Of a stretch of DNA of 11,468 bases, positions 1-5,043 are shown piece by piece. Position 1 is the first letter of the stretch. Each line of letters starts with the position of its first letter. The position numbers were made by a program, and so were the translations under genes. The DNA is from Thermogladius sp. (GTDB taxonomy: Archaea; Thermoproteota; Thermoprotei_A; Sulfolobales; Desulfurococcaceae): positions 1 through 11,468 of the forward strand of contig WYEE01000087.1 of the NCBI GenBank assembly GCA_009904025.1, written 5' to 3'. The notes under the pieces are model-generated. The model saw only the letters and a program-made list of their open reading frames with translations, ran no database searches and was not told the origin of the DNA.

Positions 1-123
1 GGAGGCTTCTTTGATCCTAGCGGACTCACCTTGGATGGCGAATTCTCTTGACTCCTCGACTCTTACAACCCTAGTCGCATTCCTCCCGATCTCCTGTAGC
101 TTGCTGAATATGTCGGCCGCCAA
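1..123 (-). CDS. 5' part of an unidentified protein gene (runs off the window)
   Basis: An open frame runs from a TTG (123-121) to the window edge, 41 codons, with no stop. It reads LAADIFSKLQEIG at the start, then a charged, probably helical stretch rich in Arg, Glu and Val. AGGT sits 8 nt before the TTG, and a TATA-like TTTTTAAA (158-151) lies about 26 bases before position 128, which fits a very short leader. The frame stays open upstream of the TTG for a few codons but offers no better start. I do not recognise the family from this fragment; what is visible is soluble and has no membrane segment. Its gene context (divergent from a DHH phosphoesterase) does not settle a function. Confidence 0.55.
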   Translation of the reverse strand, partial: MAADIFSKLQEIGRNATRVVRVEESREFAIQGESARIKEAS

Positions 124-150
124 ACTGGTTGACCTGTTTGCAAGTTCATC

Positions 151-158
151 TTTAAAAA
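151..158. promoter_or_regulatory. Shared, symmetrical TATA box for two divergent genes
   Basis: TTTAAAAA reads as TTTTTAAA on the other strand, so one element can serve both directions. A start about 26 bases from its centre would fall near 180 on the plus strand (before the DHH gene) and near 128 on the minus strand (just before the TTG at 123). A second plus-strand candidate, TTATAATAC, lies at 162-170. Inferred from spacing only. Confidence 0.45.
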
Positions 159-205
159 TCGTTATAATACAATACTAAAGGCAAGGCTTGTTTACGGGTC
201 TAGCC

Positions 206-1222
206 ATGGAGAAGCCGAAGAGAGTTCTGGTGGCAGGTGACTGGGATGCAGACGGCGTAGTTTCCTCGGCTATAATAGTCTACACCCAGGAGAAACTATC
301 CGAGTACCCGTTGAGGAACGTGAGTATAGTGGAGAAAAAACCGGCGGATCCTGACAGGATAAGATATATCATAAACAACATATCTGCACCCTACAACCTA
401 GTGGTATTCCTCGACCTACCCTACGCGCCTTTCATCGGGAACGTGATAAGGATGTTGAAACAGCACTTCGGAGTAGAGAAAATAATGTACGTTGACCACC
501 ATTTGTCAACCATACAGCATGAAGATGAGTTGAGGAAGGTAGTCGACTTCCTGCTCGTGGACCACAAGAAGCCCACCGTGGGGTTAATAATGGACGAGCT
601 AGCTAGAAACGGCGTGAGGATTCACAAGCGCTTAGAGAGTTTTGCTACAGCCGTCGAGTACATGGATGCGGGTAGGAGGGTTCCACCAGAGTATATGAAA
701 ATATTCGAGTTAACCAAGCTGATGTCAAAGGCGCTTACAGCAGTTAGAGATGAGAGCCTCTGGACTAAAATAGTCGACTGGCTAGCTGACCCAACCCCAC
801 TACCTATGCCGTTAGACGAGCAGGTTATGTCGAAGGTCAGAGAGATTGTTGAGAAGAGGGATAATGAGTTGAAGGAGACCGCTATGTCTCTAGCTATAGA
901 GGCTGTTAAGGTAGGGGATCTAAGGTTTATCGATGCTAGGAAGAAATGGAAGAAGAGAGGGGCCACAGCGTTAGCATCTAAGCTGGCGAGCATACTGAAA
1001 GCACCTGTAGCGCTCCTCGTAGATACCCACAAGAATCATAGCCTACTCGTGATAAAGGCCTCGAGGGGGAGGGCGTATAGGATCGCGAAATATCTCGTAG
1101 GAGAGGGGATAGCTTTTGATATAGCCGGTCACCCGAACCTTGCCATAGTGAGAGTTGAAAAAGACGTAGACAAGAAGAATATCTTGGATGCGCTCCAACA
1201 AGCCTTATTCTACACCTCGTGA
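206..1222 (+). CDS. DHH-family phosphoesterase (RecJ/NrnA-like, with DHHA1-type C-terminus)
   Basis: Predicted Mn2+-dependent phosphodiesterase of the DHH superfamily, which cleaves single-stranded nucleic acids, short oligonucleotides or cyclic dinucleotides. Counting from the ATG at 206 (338 aa), motif I is D12-W13-D14-A15-D16-G17, motif II is Asp70 in VFLDLPY, motif III is the family-naming D97-H98-H99, and Asp154 (EYMDAG) fits motif IV. The C-terminal AGH at 307-309 resembles the substrate-binding GGGH of DHHA1 domains, but is degenerate. Motif I carries Trp where His or Asn is commoner. A TTG at 188 would add six residues; I prefer the ATG because the N-terminal beta strand (RVLVAGDWDADG) begins right after it. 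The substrate cannot be read from sequence. It is probably monocistronic, as the next gene has its own TATA box. Confidence 0.85.
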   Translation: MEKPKRVLVAGDWDADGVVSSAIIVYTQEKLSEYPLRNVSIVEKKPADPDRIRYIINNISAPYNLVVFLDLPYAPFIGNVIRMLKQHFGVEKIMYVDHHLSTIQHEDELRKVVDFLLVDHKKPTVGLIMDELARNGVRIHKRLESFATAVEYMDAGRRVPPEYMKIFELTKLMSKALTAVRDESLWTKIVDWLADPTPLPMPLDEQVMSKVREIVEKRDNELKETAMSLAIEAVKVGDLRFIDARKKWKKRGATALASKLASILKAPVALLVDTHKNHSLLVIKASRGRAYRIAKYLVGEGIAFDIAGHPNLAIVRVEKDVDKKNILDALQQALFYTS

Positions 1223-1228
1223 AACGCG

Positions 1229-1238
1229 AAAAATTTAA
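1229..1238 (+). promoter_or_regulatory. TATA box for the HDAC-fold/CYTH/nuclease operon
   Basis: AAAAATTTAA begins six bases after the DHH stop codon and is centred about 26 bases before position 1260. The first gene of the operon would have a leader of about 15 nt, typical of crenarchaea. Confidence 0.5.
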
Positions 1239-1274
1239 CTCTAGGACACACGATCTTCTCTCAGGGCGGCCGTT

Positions 1275-2306
1275 TTGGTTGAAGTGGTTATCCAAGAGAA
1301 CTCTAGTTTAAAACACAAGCCCTGGTTCAACCATCCCGAGAACCCTGATAGAGTGAGGGTGTTAACTGCGACCCTAGCTCGAATGGGGTTTATGAAGTAC
1401 GGGTTCTCGAGGGTTGATGCGGATTTAGAGGAGTCACTCCGCGTGGCAGGGTTAATCCACAGCAAGGAGTACATTGAGAGATTGCTCGAGTACTCAAAGA
1501 AGGGCCGGTTTCTATTAGATGAGGACACTTACATTTCGAATGATAGCGTGGAGCTTGCGCTCGAAGCCCTACACCTATCCTACGAAACGGCTTTAAAGGC
1601 TAATGATATCCGCTTCCTTATAATCCGCCCGCCAGGACACCATGCCGGGAGGAGGGGTAGGACTAGAGGTGTCTCAAGCAACGGGTTTTGCCTCTTTAAC
1701 AACGCTGGCGCGGCGGTAATCGGTTTCAGGGAGAGGGGTTTTAAAAGAATCGGCATCCTGGATTTCGATGTCCATCACGGTAATGGTACCATGGAGATCT
1801 TCTACAAGGAGAGTATTCTCCAATTAGACCTCCACCAACATCCAGACACATTGTACCCTCACACAGGTTACCCCGATGAGATCGGGGAAGGCGAGGGGTT
1901 CGGTCTAAAAGTCAACATGGTCTTCCAGCCATACACGGGCGACGACTCCTATATACGGGCACTCGACTACGTCGAGAACATTATCGAGGAGTATAACCCG
2001 GACTCTCTCGTGGTCTCAGCGGGCTTCGACGGCTTTAGGGGAGACGGGTTGGCGGACCTCAATTTAACCGAGGCCTCCTACTATAGGCTCGGCTCTCTTG
2101 TCAGAGAGGTGGGAGTGCCTACCATCATTGTCCTGGAGGGAGGGTATTCCAGAGGACTTGAGAACGGGTTCAGAGCTTTCTTGGAAGGGTTGACCGGCGT
2201 GGCGAGAGAGTACTCTAACAGCATCACGCCAAGGAATATAATGAGGTTGAACGAGATGGTTAACAGGGCTGTTTACGAGCAAGCGTTAAAGAGGTTTGGG
2301 CGTTGA
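1275..2306 (+). CDS. Histone deacetylase-superfamily (AcuC/HDAC-fold) Zn-dependent deacetylase
   Basis: Arginase/deacetylase-fold hydrolase that removes acetyl groups from lysine, polyamines or similar substrates. All hallmark motifs are present in the 343 aa: PPGHHAG with the paired active-site histidines H122/H123, DFDVHHGNG with Zn ligands D165 and H167, the third ligand D252 in AGFDGFRGD, and the catalytic Tyr291 in LEGGY. The length suits a single-domain enzyme, so it should be active. The substrate in crenarchaea, which mostly lack histones and use Alba chromatin, is unknown. The TTG at 1275 gives the longest frame; an in-frame GTG at 1284 is an alternative. It is first in an operon: its TGA overlaps the next gene's TTG start by four bases, implying translational coupling. 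Confidence 0.9.
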   Translation: MVEVVIQENSSLKHKPWFNHPENPDRVRVLTATLARMGFMKYGFSRVDADLEESLRVAGLIHSKEYIERLLEYSKKGRFLLDEDTYISNDSVELALEALHLSYETALKANDIRFLIIRPPGHHAGRRGRTRGVSSNGFCLFNNAGAAVIGFRERGFKRIGILDFDVHHGNGTMEIFYKESILQLDLHQHPDTLYPHTGYPDEIGEGEGFGLKVNMVFQPYTGDDSYIRALDYVENIIEEYNPDSLVVSAGFDGFRGDGLADLNLTEASYYRLGSLVREVGVPTIIVLEGGYSRGLENGFRAFLEGLTGVAREYSNSITPRNIMRLNEMVNRAVYEQALKRFGR

Positions 2307-2839
2307 TTGAGAGAGAGGTTAAAATTAGAATTCGAGGGGAAAGTGGATCGGTTGTTGAATGGTTCAAGAGCAAAGGGTTTGTACCAAGTGACTCGTGCTA
2401 CGAGGAGGACCACTATTTTACACATCCATGCCGCGACCTACGTTTAACGGATGAGGCTTTAAGGCTTAGATTCAGGAGATGCGATAGCGGAGTCGGATAT
2501 TATTTGACTTACAAGGGCCCTCGCCTAATTGAGGGCGTGGTTAAATCCAGGCTCGAGATCGAAGCCGAGTTGACCAGTGAGCAAGGAAAGGTAATTGCAG
2601 AGATATTGAAGAGAATAGGGTTCGACGATAGATTTGTTGTGAGGAAGAAGAGGGTTATCATGAGGGGTAGCGGTTTAAACATTTCTATCGATGATGTCGA
2701 GGGTTTAGGCTTGTTCATTGAAATTGAAGGCGAGATACCGGGATGGCTTATTAAGATGGTTGAGGAGAACAGCTGGTTTGACGGATATGTGGAGAAAACT
2801 TATTTGGAACTACTCATTGAGAGAAGCAAGGTGTCTTGA
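2303..2839 (+). CDS. CYTH-domain (class IV adenylate cyclase/thiamine-triphosphatase-like) protein
   Basis: Single CYTH domain, 178 aa, forming a triphosphate tunnel metalloenzyme that binds or hydrolyses organic or inorganic triphosphates. The signature ExExK is E3-R4-E5-V6-K7. Further tunnel residues are visible: EEDHYF (34-39), R54 and R56 in ALRLRFR, K71 in TYKGP, RLEIE at 83-87, basic R114-K115-K116, the acidic IDDVEGLG (129-136) and EIE near 140-142, and K165 near the end. Related archaeal proteins are often labelled CyaB-like adenylate cyclases, but inorganic triphosphatase, thiamine-triphosphatase or cyclase activity cannot be told apart from motifs. The TTG start overlaps the HDAC-fold stop by four bases, and the nuclease gene starts two bases after the stop, so the three are probably co-translated. 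Confidence 0.85.
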   Translation: MIEREVKIRIRGESGSVVEWFKSKGFVPSDSCYEEDHYFTHPCRDLRLTDEALRLRFRRCDSGVGYYLTYKGPRLIEGVVKSRLEIEAELTSEQGKVIAEILKRIGFDDRFVVRKKRVIMRGSGLNISIDDVEGLGLFIEIEGEIPGWLIKMVEENSWFDGYVEKTYLELLIERSKVS

Positions 2840-2840
2840 A

Positions 2841-3497
2841 TTGCCGGTTCAAGATAGCGGGGCGCTACTATCCGTTTCTGGAGGGAGGATTCTACAGATC
2901 TTATACAAGAAGTTTATGAGCGAGCAGACAAGTAGGTTAAGCGAGCTAGCGGATCCATCTATAGTCTATGTAACCGACCTAGTCTCATGCCACCACAAAT
3001 ACCACCTAAGGAAACTATACCCGGAGCTCTCTATAGGTTTCGAGCCGTCGGCTATAATGGGCAATTTGATTCACGCGGGGATCGAGAGTATTATAATGGA
3101 ATACGGCTTCAAGCCAGAGTTCCAGCTTGAGAAGCACGTTGAATTGAATGGGAGAGTCTACGTGTTGAAGGGGCGCGTGGACGCCTTCCACCCTGAAACA
3201 AGGGAAGTTCTCGAGATAAAATCTGTTAAAAGCTTCCAGGGGGAGCCCTACGAGCACCATGTTCAACAGCTAAACATCTACCTTAACCTTCTGGACTCCC
3301 CTACAGGATACCTTCTTTACATATCACACGATAAAATGTTTGAGTACACTGTTCGCCCAATCCGTCTCGACGTCGAGGGGGAGCTGGCTAGTCTACTACG
3401 AGACGAGAAACACCCGAGGTATGCATGGGAGTGCCGTTACTGTCCCTTCAGGAAGATATGCCCGTATAGGGGGGCGGAGGGCGGCTCAGAGAGCTAG
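2841..3497 (+). CDS. Cas4-like PD-(D/E)XK exonuclease with Fe-S cysteines
   Basis: RecB/Cas4-family nuclease, 218 aa from the TTG at 2841. That start is chosen because AAGGTG lies seven bases before it and it follows the CYTH stop by one base; the frame stays open further upstream only as an overlap with the CYTH gene. Counting from it: Cys50 in the first motif, His78 (GNLIHAG), Asp114 (GRVDAF), Glu125-x-Lys127 (LEIKS), and a QhxxY-type motif (QLNIY, about 143-147) form the nuclease site. The C-terminal triad C198-x2-C201-x5-C207, with Cys50, should bind a 4Fe-4S cluster as in Cas4 and AddB. No CRISPR array or cas gene is visible here, so I read it as a stand-alone Cas4-like DNA repair or end-processing nuclease. 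It ends at a T8 terminator. Confidence 0.85.
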   Translation: MPVQDSGALLSVSGGRILQILYKKFMSEQTSRLSELADPSIVYVTDLVSCHHKYHLRKLYPELSIGFEPSAIMGNLIHAGIESIIMEYGFKPEFQLEKHVELNGRVYVLKGRVDAFHPETREVLEIKSVKSFQGEPYEHHVQQLNIYLNLLDSPTGYLLYISHDKMFEYTVRPIRLDVEGELASLLRDEKHPRYAWECRYCPFRKICPYRGAEGGSES

Positions 3498-3510
3498 CCT
3501 AAACCCGGCA

Positions 3511-3518
3511 TTTTTTTT
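3511..3518 (+). terminator. Oligo-T terminator after the operon
   Basis: Eight consecutive T residues lie 14 bases after the stop codon of the Cas4-like gene, with no stem-loop. This matches archaeal intrinsic termination. The complementary A8 is just beyond the end of the candidate minus-strand sRNA. Confidence 0.6.
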
Positions 3519-3580
3519 GACTCAGCACTCAAAACCAACTTCATCCCAGGGGTCGTAGAACGCCCGAGCTCATCACTCAA
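3519..3580 (-). ncRNA. Possible C/D box sRNA (weak candidate)
   Basis: On the minus strand a perfect C box GTGATGA (3576-3570) is followed about 45 bases later by a D box CTGA (3525-3522). A C'-like GGGATGA (six of seven consensus bases) lies between them. TTGA before the C box can pair with TCAA shortly after the D box, giving a short terminal stem. A minus-strand TATA element at 3609-3600 places a start close to 3579. Against it: no clear D' box, a C'-to-D spacer of 15 rather than 12, and no rRNA or tRNA target that I recognise for the guide TGGTTTTGAGTG. Confidence 0.3.
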
Positions 3581-3599
3581 TATTCCTATCTGAAGCTCG

Positions 3600-3609
3600 C
3601 ATTATAAAT
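3600..3609 (-). promoter_or_regulatory. TATA box, probably minus strand
   Basis: ATTTATAATG on the minus strand is a good TATA box, about 26 bases before the candidate sRNA at 3580. Because it reads ATTATAAAT on the other strand, it could also fire rightward, but no gene is seen there. Confidence 0.4.
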
Positions 3610-3617
3610 GGGGATCC

Positions 3618-3640
3618 TTAAGCTAAATGCGGATGCTTAA
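3618..3640. repeat. Short inverted repeat in the 3581-3747 gene-free stretch
   Basis: TTAAGC (3618-3623) and GCTTAA (3635-3640) form a six-base stem with an 11-base loop. The remaining sequence between the candidate sRNA and the MNT stop codon at 3748 has no ORF of useful length and no recognisable RNA gene. A run reading GATCCACTAGTGAATTC (3705-3721) looks like a restriction-site linker but is not explained. Confidence 0.3.
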
Positions 3641-3747
3641 ACGTGTCTAGGGTTTACACCTCAAACGCCTTGGTTTAAGAATCCTGGATATATGAGGGTA
3701 GAGATCCACTAGTGAATTCGTGCGACAGTAGTAGGGGGAGAATAGGT

Positions 3748-4089
3748 TTAACTTGAGATTTGGCCCGGCCCATCAATTCTGATCAGCCTGGAGCTTTTCT
3801 TATATAATTCTAGATGATGGTGGTCAACCACGTGTACTTCAAAAGGCTCTTCCACACCGTTCCTCCAAAGTTCCGCCAGTACTAACCCCGGGTTTAGCAC
3901 TGTGACTACCAGCACATCTATGTCGCTCGAGAGGAGGTATTTACCTTCCGCAACGCTCCCAAACAAGTATACCTCGGCTTCAGGATCTAATCTCTTGATA
4001 ACCTCGACTATTCTCGCTAGATGTAAACCCAAGTTTTCGAATATTTTACGCCTTTTAATGGCTTCCTCGACTAATAGATCTATTGACAA
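3748..4089 (-). CDS. MNT-type minimal nucleotidyltransferase (antitoxin partner of HEPN)
   Basis: Small 113-aa nucleotidyltransferase of the MNT/KNTase fold. The signature GSx10DxD is intact: G44-S45, then D56-I57-D58. In characterised HEPN/MNT pairs the MNT protein transfers AMP onto the HEPN toxin and silences it; assigning that role here is by family. The only start in frame is TTG at 4089, since a TGA precedes it by two codons. It lies inside the end of the HEPN gene, with a 35-base overlap and GAGG directly before the TTG, so translation is probably coupled to HEPN. The C-terminus is short and polar, and the third catalytic carboxylate may be the acidic residue in FEVHVVD. I see no T-rich terminator after the stop. 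Confidence 0.8.
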   Translation of the reverse strand: MSIDLLVEEAIKRRKIFENLGLHLARIVEVIKRLDPEAEVYLFGSVAEGKYLLSSDIDVLVVTVLNPGLVLAELWRNGVEEPFEVHVVDHHHLELYKKSSRLIRIDGPGQISS

Positions 4090-4459
4090 CCTCGATCACT
4101 TCCCGTACTACTCCTAGTAATCTTTTAGCTTCCTCTTTCGTGTATTCTCTGGGAATGTACCTTGATGTTATAAACGCGTCTTCTAGTACGCCAAGCTCGA
4201 TAGCGTAGTTAGAAAAGAATTTCTCAACTTCGTCAGACCCCGTCAGCTTGTATACCAGTTCCAACAGTTTCCTGACACTATGGGTTCTCGGATAGTCGAC
4301 GCCGAGCCTTAAGACCACTGCTTTCAAGTATAATTGGAGCGCTTGCTCCAAGCTGAAGAGTGCCAGGTCGTAGAAACCTTTGTCTATTTGTAGCTCAGCT
4401 GTGGCAAGGAATCTTCTGGACCTCTCTAATAGATATTCATACTCCTCGAGGCGGGTCAC
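4055..4459 (-). CDS. HEPN-domain protein (putative RNase toxin of a HEPN/MNT pair)
   Basis: All-helical HEPN-domain protein of the archaeal type, about 134 aa. Recognisable parts are an N-terminal helix (YLLERSRRFLATAEL), the FYDLALFSLEQALQLYLKAVV helix, the PRTHSVRKLLEL turn and the SRYIPREYTKEEA segment typical of this group. I place the start at GTG 4459 because AGGTG (4470-4466) lies six bases before it; a GTG at 4468, which overlaps that ribosome binding site, would add three residues. It is followed by MNT in an overlapping pair. The canonical RNase motif R-x4-6-H at the position of SRYIPREY has no His, so toxicity is uncertain. Function is inferred from family and gene pairing. Confidence 0.78.
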   Translation of the reverse strand: MTRLEEYEYLLERSRRFLATAELQIDKGFYDLALFSLEQALQLYLKAVVLRLGVDYPRTHSVRKLLELVYKLTGSDEVEKFFSNYAIELGVLEDAFITSRYIPREYTKEEAKRLLGVVREVIEVVNRSISRGSH

Positions 4460-4508
4460 GTAGTACACCTATATAGACTTACGTAGCAAACTTTACGCAT
4501 CAAGTTGG

Positions 4509-4519
4509 CATATAATTTA
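4509..4519 (-). promoter_or_regulatory. TATA box for the HEPN/MNT operon
   Basis: On the minus strand TAAATTATATG is centred about 26 bases before position 4488, giving a leader of roughly 29 nt that contains the AGGTG ribosome binding site of the HEPN gene. Confidence 0.5.
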
Positions 4520-4683
4520 ACCAGGATAATATCTCTGACCTAACGGCCGATGAGGGTAGGAAAAAATGATTGTTAATATTGTTGTTTCATGATTGATGGC
4601 TGTGAGCCAGGTTTGAGAGCTTTGATCTCGTTTACGGTAACTTCTGAGCGAGGGGGTCTTTGCTATGAGCCTGTGCGGGCCAA

Positions 4684-4712
4684 GCCTCGAGGAAAACCCC
4701 CGTTTAAATGAG
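4684..4712 (+). mobile_element. Remnant or left copy of the TnpB element end
   Basis: This stretch matches the end of the tnpB element (6284-6310) over nearly its whole length: GCCTCG, GGAAA, CCC, then GTTTAA and GAG are shared, with one extra A, a two-base gap and few substitutions. The preceding GGGCCAAG (4678-4685) also matches GAGCCAAG at 6213-6220. Either it is the decayed right end of an older related insertion, or it is the left end of the present element. The 520-base gene-free region 4460-4824 otherwise shows no ORF I can support. Confidence 0.5.
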
Positions 4713-4786
4713 CCGAATCCCACCGATAATTCACAAAGACATCCAAGTCTCCGTGGACGAAGTGTAAGCCTGTGACCGATCCAAAA

Positions 4787-4820
4787 ATAACTGTGAATAC
4801 TTGTAGATAGCTGTGAATAC
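4787..4820 (-). repeat. Pair of 14-bp direct repeats downstream of the small gene
   Basis: ATAACTGTGAATAC (4787-4800) and ATAGCTGTGAATAC (4807-4820) differ at one base and are 20 bases apart, two helical turns. A 13-base relative in inverted orientation (TATTTACAGCTAT, one mismatch) lies at 6258-6270 in the 3' end of tnpB. The spacing suggests a binding site for a protein, perhaps the product of the adjacent gene; inference only. On the minus strand the first bases also read KVFTAIYK, similar to the TnpB tail KIFTAIHQ, so they may be a scrap of a second tnpB. Confidence 0.5.
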
Positions 4821-4824
4821 CTTG

Positions 4825-4971
4825 CTATCCGCTCTCTATGACCGTTATTACCTTGATTTTTCTCCCGTGGAACTTCTCTAGTTTTAGCTGGTATTCTCTT
4901 GGTGGGTAGATAATGTACCTGTTCTTCGAGAACCTTACTACTTTAGCCTCGAACACGTATACTTGGCTCAT
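4825..4971 (-). CDS. 48-aa AbrB-like small protein, divergent from tnpB
   Basis: An ATG (4971-4969) opens a 48-codon frame ending in TAG. GGTG lies five bases before it, one of the best ribosome binding sites in the window, so I take this as a real gene although it is short. The product begins MSQVYVFEAKVV, then has a strand RYIIYP, PPREYQLKLEKFHG and a final strand KIKVITVIE. That strand, IPxE-like turn, short helix, G-[RK]-K-[IV]-x-V order resembles the swapped-hairpin AbrB/SpoVT/MazE DNA-binding fold, without being a clear family match. It lacks the HUH and Tyr motifs of TnpA, although it sits where tnpA lies in classical divergent IS605 elements. A regulator of the neighbouring tnpB is a reasonable guess. 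A T-rich minus-strand stretch (4790-4783) may terminate it. Confidence 0.65.
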   Translation of the reverse strand: MSQVYVFEAKVVRFSKNRYIIYPPREYQLKLEKFHGRKIKVITVIESG

Positions 4972-5043
4972 TCTCACACCAATAGGAATATTGTTCAAAA
5001 ACACTTATGAGACTGTCTACAACAATTAAGTGGTGGTGTCTCG

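Noticed and set aside
2718..2840. Upstream extension of the Cas4-like frame inside the CYTH gene
   Set aside because: The 41 residues overlap the CYTH protein in another frame, while the TTG at 2841 has a proper ribosome binding site.
2841..3497. Evidence for a CRISPR-Cas locus from the Cas4-like gene
   Set aside because: No repeat array and no other cas gene are visible in the window; stand-alone Cas4-like proteins are common in archaea.
3340..3558. Plus-strand frame overlapping the 3' end of the Cas4-like gene
   Set aside because: Low-complexity Ser/Thr-rich product, no ribosome binding site and no motif; shadow of the nuclease gene.
3705..3721. GATCCACTAGTGAATTC resembles a cloning-vector linker (SpeI and EcoRI sites)
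   Set aside because: Flanking sequence is ordinary archaeal-looking DNA with no longer vector match that I recall, and short restriction-like strings occur by chance.
4517..4723. 68-codon minus-strand frame over the decayed element end
   Set aside because: No ribosome binding site and no recognisable composition; the DNA matches an element end instead.
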